Below, piece after piece: positions 1 through 10,100 of a stretch of DNA of 64,000 bases; within the stretch, counting starts at the first letter, position 1, and every line of letters begins with the position of its first letter. Origin of the DNA: Cliona cf. orientalis (taxonomy: Eukaryota > Porifera > Demospongiae > Clionaida > Clionaidae). The translations under genes were made by a program, and so were the position numbers. The stretch is from assembly GCA_963930775.1 (NCBI GenBank), contig OZ005694.1, forward strand, positions 1,178,001-1,242,000, in the 5' to 3' direction. The notes under the pieces were generated by a model. The model did not search any database. It saw only the letters and a list, made by a program, of their open reading frames with translations, and was not told where the DNA came from.

Positions 1-124
1 TATCACCTGTAACCTTAACTATGTGCATTCTTTACATCATTCAGCAATTCAATTAATCCCTTCCATAGTCTTGTGGCTTCTTATTAATAAAATTATCAAA
101 GAATACTTGTTTAAGATACTCGCC

Positions 125-210
125 TCATTCTGATACAGCTTTTCTCAGCGTAGTTGTTTTTTTGGCATTGTCACAAATCAAGACAGCAATATCCCTCCAT
201 TGATGAATAG
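125..210 (-). pseudogene. Possible terminal exon of the RING-Ig gene, decayed
   Basis: On the minus strand an AG acceptor follows a T/A-rich tract and opens a phase 1 frame, the phase needed after the exon at 937-1026. It reads 27 residues, including AIHQWRDIAVLICDNAKK, to a TGA at 125-127. The same frame stays protein-like beyond the TGA (YLKQVFFDNFINKKPQDYG) down to about 55, where a further stop and a one-base frame change follow. Either the TGA is the real end of the gene, or this is a helical exon broken by a nonsense change and a frameshift. I do not recognise the domain. MITE copy A1 sits between this and the previous exon. Confidence 0.3.
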
Positions 211-303
211 CTGCACTAATAATTCCAATTTTTTTTCCTTTCACATTTGTCGATATGTTTGAGTACCAGCAATTCATTGACACTATGTGTGCTTTTTCTG
301 TAC

Positions 304-739
304 ACCGTAAACTCTGGTTATTAAGCGCACCTCGCTATTGAGCACACATTATTTATTAAGCGCATGCTCTCTTCTCGTAACAAGTTATTGTTTATTAAGC
401 GCATGCGCTTAATAATAGGCGTGGTGTTCTATGAACCTGACCTTGATCGGCTGGAAACTTCCGAAAGTATGTGGAGTCCAGATATCTTTGGAGAAATGAT
501 GGCCATATCATGCAAGAAGCGACAAATTTCCAGCACTGGTCGTCTTGAGCGGCAGCTATAAACTCTAAAGCGCTCGATCAATCGAGCCAGCTAGCACTAG
601 CGCGAGCGGGCCTCCATCACGTGCCCAAACGTTTGTGGGCGAGGTTATGTGCCATATAAGCGCATTTCTTTTATTAAGCACATACTGTCCTTCTGTTTAC
701 CGCTATAAGCGCATGCGCTTATTAACCAGATTATACGGT
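304..739. mobile_element. MITE family A, copy A1
   Basis: This is a 436-bp element. It begins ACCGTAAACTCTGGTTATTA and ends with the complement (TTAACCAGATTATACGGT). The word TTAAGCGCA/TGCGCTTAA recurs about seven times inside, including the palindrome GCGCATGCGC. The middle contains a 65-codon open frame at 364-561 that is also part of the other copies, so it belongs to the element and not to a host gene. Further copies lie at 12945, 50713 and 51816. Confidence 0.8.
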
Positions 740-936
740 ATATTAGCATGCATGAAATTGCATGCACTATATTTTAGTTATTATTGAGTGAGGTCATGGA
801 GAGGGAGCCTACAAGCAAAGCCTAGTGGTGCAACTTCACTAGCCATTAAAATTTTAGTAGTGATGATTATCTATGGCTATTACACCGACATTACTAATTT
901 ATATGTGCATTGGTATAAATATTATTGACAGGTTAC

Positions 937-1026
937 CAAATTGTGGTTGGTGACCAGCAGCTGAAGAGAGTGGTTGGTGCTGTACACCAGCTAGTTGCTG
1001 TTGTGGAGATAAAGGCTGTTGTGTAA
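937..1026 (-). CDS. Gln/Pro-rich exon of the RING-Ig gene
   Basis: This 90-bp exon (phase 1 in, phase 1 out) follows acceptor TTCTTGCAG and ends at donor GTAACC. It encodes about 30 residues rich in Gln, Pro and Ser (QQPLSPQQQ, HQPLSSAAGHQPQ), probably a disordered linker after the fourth Ig domain. Because it ends in phase 1, at least one more exon must follow toward the left edge. Confidence 0.55.
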
Positions 1027-4000
1027 CTGCAAGAATGAATAGGTTAATGGGTACAACTTAAAATCATAATAATAATAATCAATTGCAAATTATGAAGTTA
1101 CTATTACTAAAGTAGCTAGTATACCTAATACCAGATGCGCAGCTTTTGACTCAACTGACTGCAGACTATTGCTGACAATGCAGGAATAGTTGCCTTCATG
1201 ATTCCGTGAAAATGTGTGAATAGTGAGAATTTGTGTGGTAACTCCAGTACATTCTGGATCTGTGATGACTGCTCCATCCTTCTTCCACTGATACTGCAGA
1301 GGTTCAGCTCCAATAACTGACACAGACAATTCCACACCTTCATCTTTAGAGCATGCAGTGCTCTGTGGATGTCTGGTGACGTGGAGGGCTATTAATGGGG
1401 CAGAATGTAAAATTAATTAAAAGGAAAGAGGACAAGAGATACTTCCATACCTAGGATTAAATGAAATGGTTCAGACTTTACACATTTATGGTCATCATAC
1501 ACAGTACACGTGTAGCTTCCTTGATGCTTGTGAGAGAAAGAGCCGATAGTGAGAGTATCCGTTTCTGTTTCAGTACACTCCACAGAAGTTGTATCATTCC
1601 CAAGCTTTTTCCACTCGTAGCGAAGTTTTCCACGTCCAACAACAGACATCGACAGGACAATTTGCTTGTGATAATCACAGAAGATGTTGCTTTGTGGTTG
1701 TTTTAATATCTGGAGATCTGTTCAGCAGAGATGTCAATACCATAGTTTGGGGGAATTTTGCACATACCATCATAAAAACACCCCATGCACATTGTATCTT
1801 ACAATTTGGCTCAAACAGGGTGATTCCACTATAGCGTGCACAAAACAGTACAAAATAGTCCATTAAATTTTGCGGAAAGCATTATGCACCATTAGCTATA
1901 CATCAGTAACTAGCTTGTTGTGTAGTAATATCACCACATGCACCCTCAGGCTAGCCACATATTATGGTGAAATTTCAATGCTTGCAGTCACTTTTTAACA
2001 GCTACTAATGTTTAGATCTTAGCAACTTATTCAGGCAGGATGGATGGACAATCCATAGTGGACCTTTGTTTGTGAGACTGCATTGAAATTAGTATTTTTT
2101 GGATATCACCTATTTGAAAATCATGCTCAGACTGTAGGGAGACAGTTACTGGCCTAAGAGAAGTGAAGTAACTCATCATAGAAATGGTCTATGGACACAG
2201 CTGCTGTATTTGAGGTCACCATATTATTTTATCATGCAGCAGCAGTTGGCAGAGGACTATTAGCTAAACCATAGGCGGATCCAGCATAGGGGCACAAGGG
2301 GCATGTGCCCCCCTTTTTGGAGAGCCACGCATGCAAACTATATAGCTACAAGAGAGGCACACGTTCTAGGGCTATCAACTGTGGAGTAAAACTACCTATA
2401 AACCAACTTAGCGTTCAGCGGCAATTTAAGGGGTATGGTCAAATGTTAAGGGGCGTGGTGGCAAAATTTTCGCGCGCGCTTCGTGCGCGTGCCCCCTTCT
2501 ATCACAAATCCTGGATCTGCCACTGTACACATTATGATAATTTCTGCACTGCAATGGTATGTGGGATGCTGAATTTTTCTTTCAGATGCTAGACCACAAC
2601 TATCCGTCATATATATGAGAATAATAGTGTTAAATTTTCAGACAACCCTGTATGATTATCTGAAAATAATTTATAATGCTATATTTTCCTGAGCTACAGT
2701 ATTGGAACACATAAGTCAAGTCAACAAATTCATACCTAATTCCAGAGAAGCAGGCTTGGATTCAATAGACTGCTGACCACCAATGACAATGCAAGAGTAA
2801 CATCCTGTATTATCACTGGAAAATAAAATGATTGTGAGTTTATCAGTGTTAGAATCAGGAACTTCCTGTCTATCTTTCATCCATCTATAAGCAAGAGGCT
2901 GAGGTCCAACAGCAGACACAGTCAGAGTCACATCTTCACCATACTGTATGCTTGTGTTCCCTTTAGGATGGTCTATCATCTGTAGCTCTGCAATAATCAT
3001 TACTGTAAATATAATTCTTTATAATATATAATGGACATAAACATACCCAGTGTCAGGTCAACTTCCTCTGATTCAATAGAGCTATTGCAGTTCTTGATGA
3101 CGCAGACGTACGTTCCTTGATCGCTAATCAAAAATTCACTAATTGTAAGAGTAGGTGTATTAGTTCCAATATAACGATCACCACGGCCAGTCAAGTCTTC
3201 GCCATCTTTTTCCCACAAGTATACAAGATTCTCTGCTCCAGTAGCTGACACTGATAGGGATATATACTGCCCGTATTTTATCCTTGTGTTGCTTTGTGGT
3301 TGCTTTGTTATCTGTAGTTCTGTTCGTACCATTCGTCCATTTAGTTCTCGTACTGCTTCTTCTTGTCTTAAAGTTTTCTTTGCTTGTAAAAAATTCTGAA
3401 TTGTTCGTTTATCTTTATCGGAATACTGACTTCTTAACAGAGCTACTTCATCACCGTGAACACTTTCAATGTTATCTCTGTACGTATATGAACAATATTA
3501 TTGTACACATACAAGTCATACTTGTAAAACATTAATAATGTTTATATGCAAGAATGTAGTTCCAAAATGAAACAAAAAAAATAGTGCTGCTGATACAGTA
3601 CATCTCACAGGATTTTGATAAACATTGGAATTTTTGAAACTATCAAAGAGATTAGGATGGCAAATAAATCATAACTAGTACAAGCTGTTTATTTATCTCC
3701 CAAGGAACGGTAAGACAGGCGTGGTCAGATCAGTCGGCTGTCAACAGAAACAGCTACATGTACGTATGACATCGTCCATTTGTAATCTATGATTGAGTCG
3801 TCTTGTATATGAACGGCAAAGTTTATATTTCATGATTACTTTGTCAATGTATCCATGGATATGCTATACATGCATGCAACTACAGGTGGCCGGCAAAGAG
3901 GGATCGCGTGTGGCCATCAGCTAGCTAGTAGTTTTATTTCTTGGATATAATAGTAATATGTTATATTATTGCTAGACTAGCTTGTGCTTTTGTTCTCATG

Positions 4001-5093
4001 AAAGAAACACGATCAATAATATGTTACCGTAAATCACAAGTATGTATAATGTCACAACAATGTAATTATGCACTACAGTAATGACATTATGCATGGGCTG
4101 ACTATAAATTAAATTATTTGGATCAGCATGACTGTATTCAATAATTATTAGAAATGGATAAATAAATAATTATTAGAAATGGATAAATGTCATGATGTTT
4201 TAATATATGAACGCATTCAAGTCGGTATCTCAACTCAGATAGTCAGGGTTGCTCCTCAATGTTGTTAAGCTTGAAACTCCCATATTGCCACTAAAATGTA
4301 TGCGCATGCGCAGACAAACTGATCTGTAGGCCACACCCCTCACTGCAGGTGGAATTTAATGAGCCAAGAGACTTAGCTCCACTCCAGCATGGCCGGATAC
4401 TATAGTACCGGTATGACAGCGAACAGTTAACTCGCCTCTTCAGTCTTGCTTTGCAAGAAGCATAGATATGCGAGAAGTCGGAGACTTTGGTGGGCCCAAC
4501 TTGCGAGTACAACGATGACGTTCTCACTCCGCTCAAACCGGCATCGATGCTGGCGCGGGCGCAAAATCGAGATATTAGGGCTAGGCTATAGCTAGCTAGC
4601 TATACTGCAGCCTAGGCCGAGGGCCGGACGGCCCCAAGGCTGTACTCGTATGTACTCGTACTCGTACTCAAGTACTCGAACTCGCGATCGATGGCCGGCC
4701 GGCCGGCCGCGCCGAGCGCGCGGCGCTTTGCGCCTCGTACGTGCATATGCATCTCCATGGTTACCATGTTTTTTGCACACGGCCCTACCGTTCTGACCAA
4801 TCAGGTGCGTTATGACACAAAACGACACTTTCTGAAAATATTTTTCGTTGTATATAGTATAATAAAAGAATAATTACTGTATCAATATTGATTATTAATT
4901 TTAGTTACCTGAGGTCAACGGCGACTGCAGGAAGTACTTGCCACGGCTCCTTGCATAGGGGACACGTGGTATCTTTGTTCCCCCACATCTTTGCCAAGCA
5001 CAGCTGACAGGTGGTATGACCACACTGCAGTGTGCAGGGGTCAACAAGAAAATTTCTGCACACAGGACACTGCAGAGGATAAAGTATTATCAT
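937..5093 (-). CDS. RING finger, helical linker and four Ig-like domains protein
   Basis: Exons, 5' to 3' on the minus strand: 4909-5093, 3047-3477, 2736-2987, 1451-1717, 1125-1388, 937-1026, and perhaps 125-210. All have GT/AG borders, and phases run 2,1,1,1,1,1. The ATG at 5093 was chosen because exon 1 opens there directly before the RING. The protein starts with a C3HC4 RING (CPVC, CGHTTCQLC, CPLC), suggesting E3 ubiquitin ligase activity. A charged helical stretch and four Ig-like domains follow, each with a core Trp and a YxC motif, then a Gln/Pro-rich exon. No signal peptide or membrane segment is seen, so the Ig domains are probably cytoplasmic. It lies about 260 bp downstream of the GTPase-Ig-FN3 gene on the same strand. 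An exon upstream of 5093 cannot be excluded. Confidence 0.65.
1125..1388 (-). CDS. Ig-like domain exon 4 of the RING-Ig gene
   Basis: This 264-bp symmetric exon (phases 1-1) carries one Ig-like domain: VELSVSVIGAEPLQYQWKKDG supplies the strand with the core Trp, and GNYSCIVSNS supplies the YxC strand. It ends HLVLG, like the other Ig exons here (DLTLG, SLELG, HLILG). Such cassettes can be duplicated without breaking the frame. Confidence 0.65.
   Translation of the reverse strand, partial: PSTSPDIHRALHALKMKVWNCLCQLLELNLCSISGRRMEQSSQIQNVLELPHKFSLFTHFHGIMKATIPALSAIVCSQLSQKLRIWY
1451..1717 (-). CDS. Ig-like domain exon 3 of the RING-Ig gene
   Basis: The acceptor is at 1718 and the donor GTATGG follows 1451. 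The exon opens DLQILKQPQSN, nearly the same lead-in as the first Ig domain (ELQITKQPQSN), showing descent by cassette duplication. The core is LRYEWKK with the second Cys in GSYTCTVYD. Phases are 1-1. Confidence 0.65.
2273..2526. mobile_element. MITE with GGCGGATCCAG-type ends
   Basis: An approximately 250-bp element has inverted ends AGGCGGATCCAGCA and TCCTGGATCTGCCACT. It contains a GCATGTGCCCCCC tract and a GCGCGCGCTTCGTGCGCGTGCCCC hairpin-like core. It lies in the intron between Ig exons of the RING-Ig gene. The end sequence resembles common hAT-type MITEs; the superfamily is inferred from that resemblance only. Confidence 0.65.
2736..2987 (-). CDS. Ig-like domain exon 2 of the RING-Ig gene
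   Basis: This 252-bp phase 1-1 exon runs from acceptor TTATTGCAG to donor GTATGA. It encodes ELQMIDHPKGNTS, then LAYRWMKDR with the core Trp and GCYSCIVIGG with the Cys strand, closing SLELG. It is closest in layout to the Ig domain encoded by the preceding exon. Confidence 0.65.
3047..3477 (-). CDS. Helical linker plus Ig-like domain exon 1 of the RING-Ig gene
   Basis: This 431-bp exon enters in phase 2 from the RING exon and leaves in phase 1. Its first ~45 residues are charged and helical (RTIQNFLQAKKTLRQEEAV), probably a short coiled coil. An Ig-like domain follows, with VYLWEKDGEDL as the Trp strand and GTYVCVIKNC as the Cys strand. The fusion of linker and Ig in one exon ties the RING to the Ig array and argues against two separate genes. 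Confidence 0.65.
4147..4190 (+). repeat. Short tandem repeat in RING-Ig intron 1
   Basis: The unit AATTATTAGAAATGGATAAA occurs twice in tandem with a few intervening bases. It has no evident function. Confidence 0.7.
4300..4830. other. GC- and CpG-rich block in RING-Ig intron 1
   Basis: In an otherwise AT-rich window, this stretch carries CpG-dense sequence, a GGCCGGCCGGCCGGCC run (about 4693-4708) and a GTACTC tandem repeat (about 4645-4680). It could be an alternative promoter or CpG island of the RING-Ig gene, or a GC-rich repeat. Its open frames show no recognisable protein. Confidence 0.4.
4909..5093 (-). CDS. RING finger exon, likely first coding exon
   Basis: The exon encodes 61 residues starting MIILYPLQCPVC. 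Zinc ligands are visible in C3HC4 order: CPVC, then CTLQCGHTTCQLC, then CPLC. It ends VDLR across donor GTAACT (phase 2). A possible AG acceptor at 5070 would also permit an upstream exon in the same frame, but the ATG is preferred because no upstream coding frame was found before the neighbouring gene's stop at 5356. Confidence 0.7.
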
Positions 5094-5355
5094 AATTGGA
5101 CATTGGGGTGTGGCATTGAAATACTGTATTGTTTACCTGAACTGAAGGGTTTGATTGTAGGCTTGACTTCATTGATTCTGAAATTGAATGTGAGTGCATA
5201 TATTTCAGTAGGCTGTGAATGACAAATACATGCATGAAATATAGAATAGGATACTGAATGGACAATTAAAATTTGTGCAGTTAATCATTCTTTACAATAC
5301 AAAGTATTAATAAGCAAGCACTTGAAAACTTAGTGATCACAAAAGAATATCAGCT

Positions 5356-5483
5356 CTAGATATTCAACGATAGATCTTTCAATATTTGATTTAGACTTGA
5401 TACACTGGAGTGCAGAACCCTCACCGCTGCACGACTCCCAGTATCATTTCTAGCATCAGTGACTATATGCCAGGTATACTTAT
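5356..5483 (-). CDS. Last coding exon of the GTPase-Ig-FN3 gene
   Basis: Acceptor TTCTTTGCAG leads in phase 1 into 41 residues (KYTWHIVTDARND, AAVRVLHSSVSS) and a TAG. The frame is open throughout. I do not recognise the C-terminal segment; it may be the end of a second beta-sandwich that began in the 45-bp exon at 5632-5676. Confidence 0.5.
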
Positions 5484-8400
5484 CTGCAAAGAACAATACC
5501 ATCCTGCCAGATCCCTGTTGCAGGGTTTGTACAATATTTTTACTGCTCCTATCCTGATAGCAGTGGAGCAAGAATGTGAGATTCAGGGCTATAAACTAAA
5601 AGTAGAAATAAATCACTGCGACATACCCAACCTGAATTAAGCACTTGAAAGCCACTACGAACATTCCACTGGACAACTGACTAGTAAAACAGGTATCATT
5701 ATTATCTGTTCACACACTGCATCCAACACTTAACAAGGAGAAAGTTATGTCCTCACATATATTTAGCAGGCTCACCTTGTTCAGGTGTTGTTGATGTAAT
5801 GGTTGCAATTGGTCCATTCCCAGTGTTTGTCATAGCACTAACATAGAAAGTATATGATGTAGAAGGTCTTAATTTTGATACTACAACAGATGTAGCTCTT
5901 GCATCTGAAACTGAAATTTCACGTGTAGAGCCAGCCCCAACCACCTGCACAGAGTATCCAGTGATGATAGTGCTCTGTTCTCCTTCTGGTAAAGTTTTCC
6001 AGGAAATATCTGCTGAGGTTGGGAGCTCATGAGTGATATTGAGTCCAGTGTGAGGAGGGCAATGGCAAAGAGCTAAAAAATAAAATGAAATAATACTATC
6101 ATTATTTGGCTTTGTAGCTAGAAGGGGTCCAACACACCTAATATGCATATCAGATTATTGTTGTAACTATTGTACTGAATATTTACCAATTATGCTCTTG
6201 AGTGCAGGTTTTTCTTTCCATGTTAGGTCAACTTCTTGTGACCATAAGGTGTAAGAACTTAAATTGAAGTCATGAGCAGTAATGTCATAATCTGGAAGAT
6301 AATAAGCTCATTGAATTTAGTACAACACAGTATTGTCTCATAAAGTTTAATTATACCTTTCAGTTTCTTACAAACTCTATAGGAGATACCATTCGTATTA
6401 AGAAGGAGAAGAAACTTATTTGTTTTCATCTTATGATCAAATCTTTGTGGAGGATCTATATAGCATAACGTATACATCCTTACTACATACATAATAATAA
6501 TAATATTATTATCGATTACCTGTCAGACTAAGCTGTACTTGAGCAGACACCGACATCATCGGCTTGTTTGTCGTGGAAATAATGCATGCATATTGTCCCT
6601 CTAAGCATTTTTCGAATTCATGTATAAGTAAGACTCCTGTATCACTAATTTTGTAGTGATCATCATCCTCTTTTATTCTTTCATCGTCAACCCACCACTC
6701 ATATTTTACTTTCTCATTGCTGGATTTCACTTTAAAGATTACATCTGCAGAGAGCTTAATTTCTTCACCAACATCACCAGTTAGGCAAGCATGTGGTTCC
6801 TGCATTATACAAATTGATGGTGTAGAATGTTGATGGCAATTACACATATATTCATATGAATGAAACACTAGGGAACAAAAGTTATAATTAAAGCTGGTTA
6901 CATACCTTGAACCATACTATTATAGATTGCTTTGTTTCGTCCACTTCCACTGAAATTGGCTTTGCTTTGTCTTTAAGACAGGATGCCGTAAGGTGAGGAG
7001 TGTGATCATCTGGATTATGACTGAATAACATCACATGTCCATCGTAGTCGTCATTATTTCGATGAATGATGCATTCACAAGCTGTTTCATAGTGTTGTAA
7101 TGGCTCACTCAATGATTTTGATAGCACACTACTGACAGCATCCCACACCTTTTTGCATATTTGGTGACCTTCACGATTAAGCTGAAAAGTTCGTTCAGGC
7201 TGAGAATAAATGATGTGAATCTCATAGTACTCATGTGTTGATAGCAATGTGACGTAGTATCTCTCATCGACTTTAAATGTAAACTTGTTTCTCCAATAAA
7301 TGTCATTTTTGGAAGTCTCGTCAAAGATGTCCGGAAGGAGAAGTTTCCATCCTTTGTCACGATTGTTTATTATCAATCTCGTGAACAAATAGCAAAACCC
7401 ACCCATCGGGGCAAATCCACATGCAAAGTTTATCCGCAATGGGATTATGGAGCCAACCTGAGCTTCCTGAATTTGCACACTCAACTGAGCTTGCTGAGCA
7501 TCATTCAAAATGCACGGAATCACATATTGAGGATGAATATTACATTTAGCATTGTCTGGATCTACTGATGGCACATTAGATTCTGTAGACTTAATGATAT
7601 TCACAGGAGCAGTGATTCCAAGGTGCTCAAGGATAATCAGTAGCTTATCAAGTTGTAGTGGACATCCTTCTTTATCCTTGCATCGTTCTTTCAGTTCCTT
7701 GACCATGAATACTCCCCACTTCTTCAGCCTCAAGGAAAGTGCAGGTTGAGACATTACACTGAATGAATTGAAGATGAGCTCAGAAATACTCCTATAAACA
7801 ACTGCAGGATCACAGATGACTATATCCTTCAGTTGCTCCACTTCAGGAAAATAGATGATAATCCCAAGGATTTTGTGCATTCTTGAGAGTAAAGCCTGGA
7901 GTTGCATTTCTTTAATGTATAGGTTTTCAGCAATCCGCTCACAATGATGAAATTGAAGTATGGAGTGGCCAGCAAGCTGCATTCTACGGAGGATGATGCT
8001 AAACATGTACCAGGATGCTGGTAATTTTTCGGAGTCAGAACACTTGAGTCGGTTTTCAACAAGGTTCATTATCACTTTTTGATAATCCTCTGGATTATTG
8101 TTCTGATATTCATTGGGATTGTCACTGCATCTGTTGTTAGGCTTAATGCTCACTTCCAGCACCAATTGATTTTCTTGAGCATAAACTAAAGTTGTCCTAA
8201 GAAACGGTTTTACATTTTTATGAATGATAGCATTAACACGATCAATATCTTGGGTCTCAACCTTATCGACGTGTGTACCGACAAGTAGTGCTACATTTTC
8301 TGATGATACTTTTGAAGTGGTGGATACGCATATTAGCGACTGCATGATAACTTCCATTTGCTTATATCTTGTACCAGTATGCACCTCCTGGGGACTTGCT

Positions 8401-9160
8401 TTCAGTTGCACGGTTTCACTCAGCTCTTTCTCAAAATTTTCATATGAAAAGAAGAGTAGGTATAATGCTTTACCTATGGTCACAGTGGGGAGCATTTCCA
8501 AAAATGCTCTTTGTCCACCAACATCTGCTAAACTGCATAACTTTTTAATGAGTGGAATATCAGGCAAGTTTTCACCAGATTTCAATAAAGCTGTTAGCTC
8601 GCCAAAATACTTATTGATTTCCTCCATGATAGGATCTCTTTGCTTTACGATAGCTTCACTTGGCAAAGAGGCTGGAGAATATGCCTTCTCTGAAACAGGA
8701 AGTGTACTATCAGAAACTGAAACGGTGCTCTCCGTTTCTGTTGGATTTGATTCTGAGATTGCCTTCCTTTGAGGTGGACCTTCACTCAGTGGCTTAGTTT
8801 CGTTTGTCATCAAGATATGCTTGTAGATTGTCAGTGCTTCCTTCCTCAGATCTGACGTATCTTCGTACAAATGTAGATCAAATAACATTGCTGCATCAAG
8901 ATGAGGTGATGTACGTTTAATGACATGTTTCTTCTCATTAGCAGATATAGTATGGGCCTCAAATGCTGCTGTACTTGGAGAATTCTCACTCGGCTGAAAT
9001 CCTTCCACTTTAGCAAGTCTCTTCCAAAACGTCGTTTTTCCAGTGCGTGGTACACCACACATGAGCATTCGAAACACCTGTAGATCGATTTGATGCTGTT
9101 CATTCTTCAAAGATTCTTGATAAACGTTTGTGAAGATGTAGTCTTGAAGATCTTTCACAC
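5356..9160 (-). CDS. P-loop GTPase-like protein with Ig-like and FN3 domains (5' end missing)
   Basis: Exons on the minus strand: 6906-9160, 6520-6799, 6187-6291, 5776-6072, 5632-5676 (weak donor GTTGGG) and 5356-5483, ending TAG. Phases match at every junction. The 751-residue main exon has Walker A GVPRTGKT (residues 35-42), DVGGQ (212-216, switch II-like) and GTHVDK (294-299, base recognition), then a helical region with winged-helix character as in Roc-COR proteins. About 110 Ser/Glu/Pro-rich residues replace the usual short switch I region. Ig-like and FN3 domains follow. The likely role is a cytoplasmic GTP-binding scaffold. The first exon begins at an acceptor (9161), so the true N-terminus lies upstream and was not found. 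Confidence 0.7.
5776..6072 (-). CDS. Fibronectin type III exon of the GTPase gene
   Basis: This 297-bp symmetric exon (phase 1-1) encodes one FN3 domain: SADISWKTLPEG (B-strand Trp), ITGYSVQVVGAG (C strand, Tyr), LRPSTSYTFYVSAMTNTGNG (the conserved L-P-x-x-x-Y-x-F-x-V pattern) and TSTTPEQG at the end. Its assignment to FN3 is clear. It sits downstream of the Ig-like domain exon. Confidence 0.8.
6187..6291 (-). CDS. Linker exon of the GTPase gene
   Basis: This 105-bp exon has phases 1-1. It starts DYDITAHDFNLSSY and includes EVDLTWKEKPALKS. It joins the Ig-like and FN3 exons in frame and has no recognisable domain. Confidence 0.5.
6520..6799 (-). CDS. Ig-like exon of the GTPase gene
   Basis: This 280-bp exon (phase 0 in, 1 out) encodes one Ig-like domain: EIKLSADVIFKVKSS, then VKYEWWVDDERI with the core Trp, and GQYACIISTTN with the second Cys. 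The first Cys is in ACLTGD near the start. The domain is more diverged than those of the neighbouring RING-Ig gene. Confidence 0.65.
6906..9160 (-). CDS. Main exon: P-loop GTPase-like core
   Basis: This 2,255-bp exon runs from acceptor TTTCTGTATCAG to donor GTATGTAAC. Walker A, a DxxGQ switch II motif and a THxD base-recognition motif are all present in the expected order, so nucleotide binding is likely. The canonical NKxD is changed to THVD, as in several Roc-type GTPases. Past residue ~370 the sequence resembles COR-like helices (ASWYMFSIILRRMQLAG, LGIIIYFPEVEQLKDIVI, typical of a winged-helix subdomain). Two further beta-rich stretches end the exon. No leucine-rich repeats or kinase domain are seen. 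Confidence 0.75.
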
Positions 9161-9188
9161 CTGATACAGAAAACGATGATTTAGGGTA

Positions 9189-9510
9189 CAGGGGCGTGTC
9201 CAGGATTTGAGAAAGGGAGGTGCTAGGCCAAACGCGCGCGCAAAATTTTTAGCCACGCCCCCAAAACGTTGACCACGCCCTTCGTTAACGCGTTCTTGAA
9301 GACAACTTGATGGCAAGAAAGGCTGTTTTAGGCCTAGTAGCAACAAGAAACTGTCGTTTAGAGCGAGTCCAGTAAGTTTATTGTTGGTCTTAGCTACCAA
9401 TTGTTGCTTATCAGTAACAATAGTTGTCACACAGCTACTAAGTTGGCTGTTGTGCCAGACCTTAGGGGGGTGCTCGAGCCCCCTGAGCCCCCCGCTGGAC
9501 ACGCCCCTGG
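9189..9510. mobile_element. MITE with GGGGCGTGTCCAG ends
   Basis: An approximately 320-bp element is bounded by AGGGGCGTGTCCAG and CTGGACACGCCCCT. It lies in the intron directly upstream of the main GTPase exon. Its interior is rich in CACGCCC words. The open frames inside it on both strands are part of the element. Confidence 0.75.
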
Positions 9511-10047
9511 GGTATTAGGATCAGTTAACATCTCACGTGTTCCTTTCAAACAGCAATTAATTTTATCGCTTATATCAATAAACACTCGTAGCCGTAGTGT
9601 CGTCACGCGCAGGCAGCACATAAAAACTGTCAAAAGTTCTGCAGACTGCAGATATTCAAAGTCTCTTTACGATCACCACAGCCAACATACAGCGCAAACA
9701 TGAATATGAATGAGTAATATGATATTGGTGGAACAAGCATGTTCAATTTATATCATTTGAAACAATAAGACTAAAATGAACATCGTTTTCTCAATTAATC
9801 TGATGAAAATAATTCAGATCACCTTGCATCATTGTTAAGATGGGTGGAATGTAGAAGCTAATATGAAGAGTAAGTATACGAATGGTCAAAGAATGTCCTT
9901 ATCATGCCCTAAATACCAGAAGCACAGACGTTTATGCAGCATCCACTCAAACACCGAGTCAAACAGTGGCAGACATAATTATATGGAACGTAAACTCCAA
10001 GCCAACTTTTTCTTTTCATCACTAGCTATCTAACAACACATGTATAC

Positions 10048-10100
10048 AATATATAGTACAGATGTCCTAATAGTCTATTAGGACATCTGTACTATACATT
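10048..10100. repeat. Near-perfect palindrome
   Basis: Two 21-nt arms (ATAGTACAGATGTCCTAATAG and its complement) are separated by one base, with an imperfect extension of the stem on both sides. Such a foldback would extrude as a cruciform or be the remnant of a tiny inverted-repeat element. Confidence 0.85.

Noticed and set aside
364-561. 65-codon frame as a host gene
   Set aside because: It lies wholly within MITE copy A1 and recurs, broken, in the other copies.
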